Of a DNA stretch of 64,000 nucleotides, positions 44,228 through 55,467 are shown in pieces. This DNA comes from Xenoacremonium recifei (Eukaryota > Ascomycota > Sordariomycetes > Hypocreales > Nectriaceae). The DNA is taken from the NCBI GenBank assembly GCA_012184525.1, contig WOFQ01000012.1:434001-498000 (forward strand), written 5' to 3'. Each line of letters opens with the position of its first letter. The first letter of the stretch is position 1. The position numbers and the translations under genes are program-made. The notes below the pieces were generated by a model. That model was not told where the DNA came from. It saw only the letters and a list, made by a program, of their open reading frames with translations, and did not search any database.

Positions 44228-45842
44228 CGGGAGAGCCCGAGATGACTAGGAGATGACGAGGGGCGACGGGAGGAAAGCCTCGACTGTTTGGACAAACGTG
44301 GAAGATTGGAGCATGCTATGCTCCGTACTGACGCTGTCTGACAGCAGTTTTCGCCATTGATACCCAATCGTGACCGACTTTTCACGACACACGGCCAGCT
44401 TCGCCAGCGACGCCCGCACCCGCTGCAGCTCTCCCACGAACGAATGGGGAGTCCGCCCTCTCCCTGACCGAACTTCCGTCTCCTCCCCCAGAGTCTCTCG
44501 CGCGAGGGCATTCGCGGGCTGTCTGGCCGAAAGTGGCCCCAGCATGCTGCAGTCTTCCGTTTGGCCCAGTTTGCTCCTCTTCCCGCCGCCCAGCCACGCC
44601 ACACACCGTATCGGGACATGACAGCGCCAGAAGGGAAAGGAGCGTGCACGAGCTAGGGAAGATGCAATTTATCATCGTCTGGAAAAGGAATATGACGGTG
44701 GCAGGGGCCGCGGGTGGCCGGCCCTGAACGGGAGCCGGGTAGTGTTCCTGGGGCCCGGGAGGCGATTCAGGTGGCCAGGTTTGCGGCTGCGTTCTGGACC
44801 GCAATTGTGGCGGATGCGCCCGAGATGTCTGATGAAATATTCACTCTTTGGGAAAGTAATTTTAGAACACGTCCATTTAGTAAATCAGGTTGCCAAAAGG
44901 GGTCTTCTGCAATACATTGTCCCCAAGCCATTTCGGCAGCCCATTTGCCTCACGACACCAGCGACTCCACCACGGAATCCTGACGGGACTGCGCAAATCA
45001 CCTCAGATCGAGGACGAGGGAGATTGACGAGGGCCGTCACTCGGCTATCTATTGCAATGAAATCACCGGTGGCCTCGGCACAGTCATATATCAGGCCGTT
45101 GGGACCCTATTCACGATTGTCCGAAAACGCTGCCATTGTATTTTATCGTCTTTGACTACGAGTCATCTTGACTGACTGTTGCGCTCGTTTGCATTTGGGA
45201 TCATCTGCCCGCCACTCTCTTAGCCTCTTCAGTGTCAGCTGGTATCATTCACTGCTATTGTTCTTCATTCAGCTGCTTCATGGCCTCTTTGCTGGTGGCA
45301 AACTAGTCTATTTTCTCCATTCATGATTTGACAGTTTGTTCGTCGTTTCAGAACCCTTCTCGCCTTTCAGGTGATCAATACCGATTGACTGCTCGCTGGA
45401 TTCACTCGTCCATATTGCAACACGGACCAATGAGGAGCCTGGAAAAGCCCGTCAATACCACGATACCCTCAGTCATCTCAATTGAACTCCTTCCTCAAGG
45501 TCGCTCCTTCCTATTCTCCGTCGCTCTATTGTTGTCCCCCAACATAAATTCGATCCTCCTGACCAGCTCTCTCTGATTCTCAACTCTTCCCAATCATCAT
45601 CGTTCTCGGTTTCCCAATCTTCTTCCACGTAACCACGGTCAAGCGCAAGCTTCTTCTTTCCTGTATACCAACCTTCTTCATACTCGGCATACTTTCACGT
45701 CGACTCTTCATATACCTTTCTCGTCTCCCTTTGTCTACCGATATTTCCCGATCTTCAGACTTCTACCGGCTTTGATCTGCTCCGCCTCCGGTAGCTTGAA
45801 TCGAGTTCCCCGCTGGCCACCGCCATATTCCATTTCCATTTC
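44228..45842. other. Intergenic region and long leader of the Myb-like gene
   Basis: No gene is supported. From about 45180 to 45840 the plus strand is strongly CT-rich, as expected for a long promoter or 5' leader of the downstream gene. Confidence 0.4.
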
Positions 45843-45998
45843 ATGTAAGTGATACCCCCCTTTGGTACGCATGGCCCGCACGATACTGACCACGGGAAGC
45901 TACAGCAGCCGCACACCAAGCACCCGCTCTGCTCGAGGCGGTCAAGAATTCCGCCTGTATACCCCTGTCAGTCTCTCGTCGTCTTGTTAGCCTTCAAG
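45843..45998 (+). promoter_or_regulatory. Probable 5'-UTR intron with a start-stop uORF at its donor
   Basis: GTAAGT at 45845 and TTAG ending at 45990 frame a plausible 146-nt leader intron just before the ATG at 45999. The donor overlaps ATGTAA at 45843-45848, a minimal start-stop uORF. Splicing would split that ATG from its TAA, so only unspliced RNA would carry it. Confidence 0.45.
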
Positions 45999-48493
45999 AT
46001 GAGCAACGCGGCCCAACCGCGTTCCCGCAGCCCCCAGGGCACCATACGCTACATCAACGGGTTTCCCATTTTCATTGAAGACCCCGACCCCGAACCTTCT
46101 CATGTTCCAACTGATCCCATCACCTCTGCTCCTCCCGCAGTTGCGGAAAATCCAGGTGTTTTCACAGAGAACTCTGGAAACAAACTGCTCGCTCCTCCTG
46201 CTCCCAACCCTAACAGCACCATTCGCAACGTCAATCCGGTGGTTCCTGTTGCTACAATGTCTGACACGTCATACATCCAATCCATCTCGGACTACGAGGT
46301 AAGCATCTCTTTGCCCCTACAATCACGCGTTTCTGTGCTAACAAGAGGCAGGACGGTAACGATATCAACCGTGCCTTCATGCAGACCTCTGGACCAGCCA
46401 TGCCCCAACCTGGTCCTAATGGCAGACTTCTTGCTGTTGGCAATTCCACCCATCCTGGATCCTATAATAGTTACACCACGCTTGAACAGCCCGATCATGA
46501 AGGTGCTAGCTCCCCTATTCATGGGCTTGACCTTAATGCTCCCATGGACTCTGCCTTCTTACCCTATCATAACAACATCGAGTTACCTATTCGACACTCT
46601 TCCCCTGCAGCACAGTTCCGTGTTCCTCCTGGAATGCCAGGCGGTCTCCCTTATGAGATGATGCCAATTTACCAGCGTCCTGGCCCCAATGGTCTTGGTC
46701 ACCGCATCCATCCATCCAACTCAACTGGGCAACTGTTTGCTCCTCGCGCTATCCCTCAGTCAAACAGCTTTCCATCTCTGAACGAAGCTGGCGCTGTCGC
46801 TGCTCGAAATCTGATTGCTAGCAACGGAAGCGTGCATTCCCTCGACAGTCAGGTGATCTGGTCGCCGTGGGAGGATTCGAATTCTACAACACTGGTAAAC
46901 TCATCTGGCGCAGGTTCGGGCACAAGCGGTTCTAGCGTGCAAGAGTTGCAGGGCGCCCGCCTTGCAGCTCTTGCACGCAATCTGCCGGGCGCTTGGGTTT
47001 ACACTCCCGGAGGACCAGGCCCAAGCACGACTTCGTACATGCCTTCACACTTCAGCAGCTCATCATCATCGGTCCCTTCATCCAGAGTGGCGACAGAGGG
47101 GATGAATGACTCATCTGGAGCAATGAATGCTGTCTTTGAACCCTCTTCTTCCAACCAAGCGGCGACGTTTGCGACCGCCTTTCATGATGCCAGCACCATC
47201 CAGGCACCTCCTGCAATGGGCCGGCAGTTTGGCAACGAGATGTTCAATTTTAACACGGAAGTGCCGGGATCGAACAGCAACAGCTTCTTTGGAGGGGAGT
47301 TTGCTGGCCAGGACCTTGACAATCACGCGCCCCCTGGCACTGCCCCTCCTCGCCGTCGACGAGGCTTGTTAGGCAATCTCCCTCGAACCGACCACATAAC
47401 CGTTCAGGATGCGCTTCGCATGACGGGCGCCCGGCCTTCTTTACCTAACCTTCGAGGAGATTCTCCAACAAGAGGATTCTATGACGAGCACGGCGTCCGC
47501 TGGGTGCCAGAATATACCCTCGCAACCAACGTACCCAACGGTTCATCAAGCTCGACGCGGATATCGACTGCTCGCGCTCCTCAGGAGGCCAGTCACGGCG
47601 AAGAGAACGGCACCAGCTGCGACGCGAGCGAGGCCGACGATCCCAACAACATGGCCCAAGACGGCTCCTCTCAATATTCGCGGCAGGGAAGCCACACCAC
47701 GACATTGTCTGGTGGCGGTGGCGGTGGTGGTGATGGTGATGGTGGTTCTGGTGGTGCTGGTCCCTCCGACTCAGCTGGAGGTCAGTTTCGTGGAGGCCGT
47801 CATGTCAATTCAGTACCACCGGGAACGTTGATCCTACCCAACCCATCTCGTCGCAGCCGAGCCAACATTATCCGTGACCAGTCTCGCCAGCCGTCAGGCA
47901 AAAGAACTCCATTGCCAACGTCGGCCGGAGTTAACCGCATAATCAAGCCGGGTCGCTTGACGGGCTACCACATTCTCTCCGGACCGCCCTGCAGAGATCT
48001 TGCCCGCACCCGCAAGAGCAGTGTCTCGTCAGTTATCCCCCGCAGCCGCGGCTGTGCCGCCGATGACCAGATCCTGTTGGCCGGCCGCCTGGCCGGCCTG
48101 ACTTACAAGCAGATCCGAGAGACGGAGCTGCCAGACTGGCCCGAATCATCGCTCCGGGGCCGCCATCGCACGCTGACGAAGCCGGCGAGCGCCCGAGTGC
48201 GCAAGCCGTTCTGGACCGAGGTGGATGTAAGTAGTGTGATGCTCCCTTTCTATGCTTCACTGAGTTCTGAATGCTGACTGACTGTTCTCTCATAGATCCA
48301 CCTCCTCGACCAAGCGGTTAAACAGCAGACCCGCGAAGCCGGCCGGAACGAGGTCTCTGCGACCAAGATCAGCTGGAAGCTGGTGGCTTTGCACATCCTC
48401 CAGCACGGAGGTTCGTACCAGTTTGGCAACTCGACGTGCCGGAAGAAATGGGAGGAGCTCGTGCACAACGGCGTGTTCTCGCTGCTGGCCTAG
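45999..48493 (+). CDS. Large low-complexity nuclear protein with C-terminal Myb/SANT-like domain
   Basis: Three exons (45999-46298, 46352-48226, 48296-48493) give 790 residues. Most of the protein is Ser/Pro/Asn/Gly-rich and likely disordered, with a poly-Gly tract near residue 560 (GGGGGGGDGDGGSGG) and RSRRGL/RRRR basic patches. The C-terminus, completed only by splicing out 48227-48295, has a Myb-like helix pattern: LAGLTYKQIRETELPDWP, RVRKPFWTEVDIHLLDQAV, and WKLVALHILQHGG with CRKKWEEL. It probably binds chromatin or DNA. There is no Zn finger or signal peptide. The start has a good context (CAAGATG) right after the putative leader intron. No orthologue name is offered. Confidence 0.82.
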
Positions 48494-48748
48494 GGCCGGA
48501 CAGCGAAGAGGAGAGCCAGGTGGCGGCAGCATATATGGCCGCGCTGGATGGTGTGGGCTGGGTGGTGGCAGCATACATGGCCGCGCTGGACGGTGTGGCT
48601 GGGTGGGTGGTGGGATCTGATTCTTGTGTTTAGTTTTGGCGCGGAGGAACATATTCCGAGTACGGGTGGCGCAGAGAAAGGTTTTGCAGGCAGGAATGAT
48701 ACCCATGGATTGTTCTATATATGTGACCGTCTATTATCGTGATACCCA

Positions 48749-49801
48749 TTAAAGTCGACCACCCTCGTCCACGCCTTCACTGGGTATGCCAATTCCTCTT
48801 AGCACCCGAAGTAAATCATCTGGGTTTGCATTCAGGGCCTGCCATTCAGCCTCATTCTTTACCAATGCTGTGCCTGCCAGGACCGTCCCATTCAGCAGGA
48901 GAGATCCTTGAACCTTTGCATCCTGACTGTGAATCTCTGCTCCTTCCGAGAGTCGCGGACAAATAACCAGCGTGTCCTTGGTCATTGCCATGTTGTAGCT
49001 AATGAGACTCTCACCTTTATCTGGAGCCTCACCGTTCTGGGCATCGTCACTCCCACCGCCATGCTTTGCGACAGCTCGGACTGCCTCCCTATAAAGCTTC
49101 AAGTAAACATCATGAATTTCTTGTCCTGACATCCCTAAGCTGATCTTCTCTGCGAAAGTCACAAATGGTGCTTTCCTTTCCGTCAGCGTAGAAGCAAGCA
49201 CTCCCCAGGGCGTCTCCTGTCCCATCCCATCCTTCATCCGCGCAACCGGCAAAAGCTGGATATGCCGATGAGCTTGACTTGCACCCGAGTGCTCCCCGGA
49301 GTTGAAGAATGCGAACAGTCCTTCCTCTTCGTCCTCATACGCCGCCACGCAAGCCGCAGTAGCTGCGAGATCTTCGGCGTCGAGTACGTGTGTCTGCGGC
49401 TCAAACGCTGTGGTGGCGAGGATGAAGTGCTCAGGAACAATTGCGAATTTGTTCAGCACCAGGTAGTGTGCGGGAGGCAAGTCTGTGATCTTCAGGGCTG
49501 GGGGAGGGGAGGCGAAAGGGTCGAAGGGGGTGGTGGATGTGCGAGGGGCGGCTTTGGGTTTGTTTGCTAAAGCTGGAGAGAACCGTAGTTGAAACTGGAT
49601 TACGAGTTAGTGTATGAAGCCAGACGAGAGCACCACTGGGATGTTGGATGCATCGTGATGGCGAGGACTTACCAGGAGCCCGGCGGCGGGGATGACGGCG
49701 ACTTGCGTGGGATAGTAGTTGAGATCGCCTTCTGAGCGGGCCTTGGCGAAGGCAGCTCTTACGAGCTCTGGGAGGTTTGAGGGGGCTTTTATTCGCGACA
49801 T
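48749..49801 (-). CDS. Ap4A phosphorylase / ATP adenylyltransferase (HIT-like superfamily)
   Basis: Two exons (49801-49673 and 49594-48749) give 324 residues. The N-terminal part matches Apa1/Apa2-type enzymes (KAPSNLPELVRAAFAKARSEG, then FSPALANKPK). The catalytic section has FNSGEHSGASQAHRHIQLLP with the H-R-H-I-Q triad near residues 152-156, and the LNKFAIVPEHFILAT stretch is typical. It degrades diadenosine tetraphosphate by phosphorolysis to ADP and ATP in the cytosol. The intron is needed: read-through stops within 22 codons. I chose the ATG at 49801 because homologues begin there; a longer frame from 49867 is possible. Confidence 0.9.
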
Positions 49802-50804
49802 TTTGAGGCGGCGAAGAGTCTTTCCTTGATAACTATCTGGATTCCGGGTCTTGGATCTGAGAGTCATGACGTTGGGAGTGAGGTTGAGGGAATGGCGTTG
49901 TTGGGAGTGGTGGTCCGTGCGTTATTTGAGATCGCCATACATACCCTGGAGGACGACAAATAAAATACCTGGATTACCGTACTTGGGTCATGACATTCTG
50001 GGGAATGGTTGTCGAATTTGACAGAAAATTTTATTGAGGTGGTTTTTTTTTTTCCTTTCTCTTTTTTTCCCCCCTGTCTGTCTTTCAGATTTGAAGAGTG
50101 TGGCGGCAATCTGTTTGTTAAGGTATGACATGGTAGCGTTTGGATGTTACGCTCGAGGTTTACGCTCAAGGCTGCACCAACAAATCAAAAAGCAAACTTA
50201 CAGAATTTATTTCACTTCTCAAATTTACTTGAGAAGAGTATAATCCGCTTTAAGAGTCTGAGATTTCAGTAATTCTCTGGTGAATGTCCACAGTCCCATT
50301 GCGGAAGGCAGCAAAACGCTTTTGGTGTGAATCACGAGGGCATGATGTCAGTTGCTCGCACCTCCAGAGCTGACATTGCTACTTCGTTGTGAATCACCGG
50401 AATCATGGATGCTTCCCTGCCAGAAGCTCAACGTCAATATACCTACCAAGCAATCAATTAGTCACTGCACATAGGTCACCTGGATGCCAAGGATGAAACT
50501 GCAGCATTTGACAGTCAATGCTTACGAACAGTCACTACTCACGAAGAAGTAAATCAAAGGGAACTAGAAGAGAACTAAAGAATTGAATGCACTTGAGTGT
50601 TTGTCGTGAATTGAGAAACTAACTAGAGGGTCCATCATGTGTGGTGATGGAGAGGAGAGGGGGACGGCTCTCCGGAGGAAGCGAAGGGGGGCGGATAAGA
50701 AGAGAACACCTTGATTCCATGCGAAGGTACCAGTCCTATATCAACCATGAGCGGGTGTGTAATGTGACTACGGAGTATTGAGATACTTACGGAATATGTC
50801 GGTG
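49802..50804. other. Intergenic, with one copy of a dispersed repeat
   Basis: No gene is supported. The 50651-50710 segment is a copy of the repeat also present at 52041 and 52098 (GAGGGGGACGGCTCTCC core). Confidence 0.4.
50651..50710. repeat. Dispersed repeat, copy 1 (3' side of the orphan gene)
   Basis: About 60 bp sharing the core GAGGGGGACGGCTCTCCGG, a purine-rich middle and GGGGCGGAT with copies at 52041-52097 and 52098-52139. Confidence 0.8.
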
Positions 50805-52225
50805 TCAGACGGCCGGGCTTTCGCGAGACGCGTGGTGAGGACATGTTGGTTCGGCCCCTCCTACGACAGAAGTCATTAGCATCATGAAAGATGGTGTCAT
50901 AAGGTTTAACTTACTTTGCTCGAGCTCTCGGATCGAGCTCTTGGCCAGCGTGTATGGACGACCAGCCACCCTGATGGTGATGGATTGGGGTTGCGTTTCA
51001 AAGGGGTTGGTTGTATTCGGCATCCCGAGCTCTAAGCTGAGCCTGTGCCTTGGGTGGTTTCGTCGTCTTGGGCAGCGGACGTGCCAGTCGCGAGATTCCG
51101 ACCAGCGGAACTCGGACAGCGTGGTGTTGTGAAGGCTGTAAGAAGACGTCATCAGTATTGAGGCCAAGGAAGAACGCAGAGACAAGAGACTTACCCGGTG
51201 TGGGCGCCAGCGCCCACGAGATCCCATGGAGTCCACATGGAGATCCCTCTGAACGCTGTTGATAAACGAGCGAACAGAACCGACGGGAGTTTCCCATGGA
51301 GTTCACATGGAAAATCCCTCCGAACGCTCTTGGTAGCCAGCGAACGGACTTCACCGCCCCTGCCTGTGAAAGATGTTAGAGTGAATCAGAGCAGCGTGTT
51401 GGGTGAAACTTACTTTGTGAATGGAGGTGTTGCACCTTGGCGCCAATGGCGAGTCTCAATTCCAAGCTCTTGAGTCAGACCGAGTAGAGGAGATGCCAGG
51501 ATTGAGTTGGGGTTGTGGTGCAGAGCGAGACGTTGTGGTCCGCCGTGAAGGCGCGCCACTCCTCCAGGGTCTGCCAGCGCGCGGGCTTGTTGGCGTAAAA
51601 GGCCTCGAGGAAACCGTTGTTGACGGTCTCCTGGGTGAGGCCGGTCACCCAGGAGAGGACGTCGATGCCGAATGACCAGCGGCTGGACTTACACCAGCGG
51701 AGAAACAGCCGGGCCCTCTCGGCCGGGAGGACTTGGGCGCCGTGCTCGATGAGCGAGCGACCGCCCCGATACTCGAACTCGAGCGACGCGCCCCGGCCAG
51801 CGAGCCGCCAGAGCAGTGCCTCCATCGAGGGCCGTCGACCTTCCGCCGCGCCCTCAAGGGCGTTGTAGACGAAATGGAGGACTCGCCTCCGGGGCCACTT
51901 GTTATGGCGAGGTGTAGGGGGGAGCGGCCATTCCGGCGGTGGCTGAAATGATGCTTGTTCAGCAGGTACTTGTCAGCGCCAAATGAGAGACCGAAACAGA
52001 CAGTGAGGACATACCTTGGCCACCCGTAAGAGAGAGAGAGAAAAGAGAGGGGGACGGCTCTCCAGAGAAGCGGAGGAGGGGCGGATTAGAAGAAACCAGA
52101 GAGGGGGACGGCTCTCCGGAGAAGGGGAGGGGGGCGGATGGGAGGATGGTCTGGTGCGGCTGCGATTGGGCCTGGGGCGGTGGTGGTAGCTGGGGCTCCT
52201 CGGAGCCGTCTCTGTTCGCAACCAT
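50805..52225 (-). CDS. Orphan six-exon gene with proline-rich repeats, function unknown
   Basis: A model with exons 52225-52015, 51968-51532, 51468-51414, 51363-51195, 51135-50915 and 50860-50805 gives 382 residues with every junction in phase. Introns are 46-63 nt with branch points such as GCTGAC. The N-terminus is Pro/Gln-rich and carries two SGEPSPSL repeats. The middle is Trp-rich and structured-looking (VLHFVYNALEG, MEALLWRLAGRGASLEFEY, FLRWCKSSRWSFGIDVLSWV). The C-terminal part contains QSITIRVAGRPYTLAKSS. I recognise no family. The 63-nt intron at 51469-51531 has a weak donor (GTCTCG) and removes an in-frame TGA; if it is not real, the gene is truncated. Start at 52225 has a good Kozak (GCAGCCATGG). 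Confidence 0.5.
51221..51360. repeat. Imperfect 70-bp tandem duplication
   Basis: The segments starting at 51221 and 51291 share TCCCATGGAGT-CACATGGA, then TCCCTC-GAACGCT, and further matches, at a 70-bp period. It lies inside exon 4 of the orphan gene. Confidence 0.75.
52041..52139. repeat. Dispersed repeat, copies 2 and 3 in tandem, inside the first exon of the orphan gene
   Basis: Two adjacent units (52041-52097 and 52098-52139). On the minus strand each encodes an S-G-E-P-S-P-S motif in the preferred frame. Confidence 0.8.
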
Positions 52226-52289
52226 GGCTGCTCTCTGCTCGAAATGGATAGGTTAGGGACTGCCACGACGCTCGGAGTATGGTCCATAC

Positions 52290-52680
52290 CTGCTCATACG
52301 GCTGCTGAAGTGCCGTCGGCTCTCTGCCGCGGGGAAGTATGCGGGGCTCACCAAGGCAGGGGGGGTGAGAGGGAAGCCAGCTAAGCCGGCTGGGAGGATT
52401 GTTTGAAGCGGCTGTGGCTGGGCCTCTATCTCTGCATGGACTGGAACGTGGGCTTGAGTGTGAGCATGGCACTGGACTGCAACCTGATGGACAGAGACTT
52501 ACCTGCTGGACCAGAGCCGGGCTCCTGGCCATGGGCCATGGGCCTGGAATTGGACCTGGGGCTGCAGCTGCGAGGCAGCTTGGGGACATCCCAAGGGACA
52601 AGCACCAGGCTTGGGTCTGAAGACCTGCCCCCCTTCGCCCATCGACTGGTGATGCTGAGGTCAGGATCGCCGTCGATCAA
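52290..52680 (-). pseudogene. Probable partial duplicate of the 5' part of the orphan gene
   Basis: Minus-strand sequence at about 52392-52425 encodes EIEAQPQPLQTILP, clearly related in DNA and protein to AQSQPHQTILP at 52140-52175 in exon 1 of the orphan gene. Surrounding frames are Pro/Gln/Gly-rich, with a GTAAGT donor near 52500, but no ATG-initiated model stays in phase. It looks like a duplicated, decayed exon or an upstream exon that I cannot connect. Confidence 0.35.
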
Positions 52681-54954
52681 CGAGGCGTTCCGTCATCCCT
52701 CTGCGATCCGCCTCCCGAGAGTCATAAAGACTCCAGGCCAGAAGGGTGCAATAAAGATTGCAATGCAGATTGTGCAATGCAGATTGAAATGAAGTATGCA
52801 ATGCAGTTCGCAATGAAGCGTTCAGTGAGGCGTGCAGTAACGTGTGCTGAGACTGGGTGTGTTGATCTGGTGATGAAGAAGAAAAGAAGAAAGGAAAAAG
52901 GGAAATCGAGCGGGGGCACGCGTCATTATATACTAGCCTCTTTCTGCCTGATTGCCTCAGGGAGCAATACATATCACTTTTGACTCACATTCAGGTGGGA
53001 GGGAGCCTCTAAAATTGAAGCAAACAAATGCCGTTTTCCCTCCTCGCGAGTGGGCGGGCACGGGGCCAAGAATCACGGCCCTCGGTTTGCGACTTGACCG
53101 CCCGCGGCCCTCGACAAGGTCGAACCGCAGCAGGAACAACGTCTGGAATACTCTACTTCCATTTATTCCACCAGTTGAAACGAATCTTCACCAGTGTTGA
53201 GAGACAATGCACTGAGTCTCCGGCTGACCAGATGCACAAGCACCGGATGCGTAGCGCTCCTGGGAAGCCACCACGAGATTCTGCCAGCACAGTATCTTCG
53301 CCTGATACTTGCTGCGTGGTAAGTCTTTGAGAAAACACACTCACTGCATTCAGAGCTCGTTAACTTCAACACAGAAAATCCAATCATGATTGCTGCTATA
53401 GTTCGAAATGGTACGTTTCCTGGTTGATTTCGCCATTGCTAGGCTGACACTCGTTATTCAGCAGCACCCCAAACTCGAATCCAACCCTAATACGTGCCAA
53501 TTACCTTTTTTCATAATACCCTTAGTATTCCCGGTCGCAAGATGTCGAAACCGACCGCCTCTTGACACGATAAACAAGAAGCAGCGAACGCACGCGAGCT
53601 AGCTTCGGACGAACTCTACGATCGAATATACGGAGTCGATGCCGAGAGTACAAAGGGCACAGTCATACCAGTTAGTGTGTACACTGTCGGCACCTCATAA
53701 GGTAGGATGCTGAAGTTGTCCGTCATGCCGCTCATGGAGGAGTCTAGAAGTTAGAGTCGGGACTTCGGATTCAGGAGAACGCTTCCGGCTCTGCGAAGAA
53801 CACTCGCCACGCAGCCATAGATTGACGGCATGGCTCAATAGTAACATATCATGACATCTGGTTTTCTCGCAAGTAGGATCAATCCTGCTACGACAAGGCT
53901 GCTGTTGCGAATTGCTTACCTGCGGCTTCGAGGATTTGTAGAACTAGAATCTAGCATCCCCCACCATTCAATCGAACGAGGAACCAGTCAAACCATCCTC
54001 CAATGACCTTCATTATAGGATATGTCAATCATTGAATTGGTTCCTGGTTCTACATATGCACGGAGCATGCCCCCTTGATGACAGTAAGTGTTGGAGAGAA
54101 TGGCTTCAGTGTAGTAAGTACGATACTTTCTGAGAACCATGACCCATGACCTCACTAATACTGGTAGCAACAGCACCTTAGCTTGCGATACCGATCGGCC
54201 GAATTCGAAGCGAGCGATGCATTCTATCGCGTATGCAGAGAGCAAGACACGACTATGAGCCTAACTCTCGAGACGCCGCAAGATAAGTTGGTCCAAGATC
54301 ACTGAAAAATAGTCAATAGACATTCTAGCGTTCCTACTCACATGATGCCGCTAATTATGATCTCAGAAATGCCTACCAGATATTATGACAACCAGTGTTT
54401 TGTACGAGACCGGCCAGACTTCACATTTCGTCAACGCAACACCCGGCAACAACGAAATGGTAGCACCGAGACTGATGGGTTGGAGAAGACATCTCAGCGT
54501 TACAGCTGAGTTAGAAATAGCTTCCTAATGTGCCGGATTGCGATGAAGCTAACGAAGTTATCACAGAGCCTCTGAACAAGCCCAACGGACGATTACGAAA
54601 GACCTCAAACTCCCGACACAGGTGTCATCAACGAACGACGCCAGAACGAGAGTCTAGAATAATAGAAACATTTCATGCGTCTCGGTGGGTCAGGACGCCT
54701 AGTAAACCATGGATGCGGTTTGAATGCTGGATGCGACGACATTTTCAAGCGGCCCGGCCCGAAGCAGAAGCCGACGATGTGAGTCTCATGACAGAACAGC
54801 TCGTCTTTGGAAGGGCACTAATTTCAAAACCCGCTTGTTTCAAGATAAACAACGGAAGTTCAGCACGAGGAGGTGGATTGCGTCTTGTAAGGCCATGACT
54901 CTCTTGTCCAAACCATCTCGGCCTCTTCAAATCCTTCCATCACATACTAGTGCC
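52681..54954. other. Intergenic region, 2.3 kb, no gene supported
   Basis: Several short frames exist (the best is 122 codons at 54530-54898 on the plus strand), but none has a domain or good context. Near 52745-52830 there is a run of loosely repeated GCAATG/GCAGTT words on the plus strand. Confidence 0.4.
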
Positions 54955-55467
54955 TCAGTACAGTTTCAATCCCAGGAATGATTGGAGTACCATGACTACT
55001 TTTGCCAAGAGACTAGCCTTCGTATACGTTCGATGGAGGTTGAGAGACTGCAAGAACCAGTCTCCATCCTTCTCCTTCCAGACCTCATGATAATATCCGC
55101 CCCCTCGGATTTCCACCAGCCCTCCCGTCCCGTTCATGATGATTTCATCCTCCATAGCCCAAATTGCTTTCACTTCGTCCGGCTTGACTTGCTCAAATTC
55201 CCCAGGCCCAAACATATGTAGCGTGGATGCCTTGGCGAAGAATTTATCGAAAAATTGGACGAAGGAGTCAGCAGAGTCAAACGCCAATGCCTTTTTGCCA
55301 ATTTGAATATGTGAACCATCCTCGTTGTAGAAATTGAGTGTCGCGTCTGGCAATGCCACCTTTCCAAAGTTTTGCCATTGCTTGGTATCGATGTAACGAC
55401 CGTACATAGATTTCTTCCTCGTGATGAGCTCTGCGATGCTCGGTAGGATGTTGGTGGCTGTTGACAT
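54955..55467 (-). CDS. SnoaL-like (NTF2-fold) protein
   Basis: One exon, 170 residues, ATG at 55465-55467. The pattern fits PF13577: an N-terminal helix pair (ITRKKSMYGRYIDTKQWQNF) followed by LPDATLNFYNEDG, a buried-cavity strand AIWAMEDEIIMNG and GGGYYHEVWKEKDGDWFLQS. In this superfamily the cone-shaped pocket binds small hydrophobic ligands; members act as cyclases, dehydratases or hydroxylation partners, or have no known activity. No signal peptide is present. It has no biosynthetic neighbours here, so its role stays open. Confidence 0.82.
   Translation of the reverse strand: MSTATNILPSIAELITRKKSMYGRYIDTKQWQNFGKVALPDATLNFYNEDGSHIQIGKKALAFDSADSFVQFFDKFFAKASTLHMFGPGEFEQVKPDEVKAIWAMEDEIIMNGTGGLVEIRGGGYYHEVWKEKDGDWFLQSLNLHRTYTKASLLAKVVMVLQSFLGLKLY

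Noticed and set aside
51840..51968. Ankyrin-like reading (NGRSPLHLAI) on the minus strand
   Set aside because: It needs a frame that dies soon after. The alternative splice phase from exon 1 leads straight into the long Trp-rich frame and is preferred.
54530..54898. 122-codon plus-strand frame
   Set aside because: No domain, no splice partner, poor start context; likely chance.
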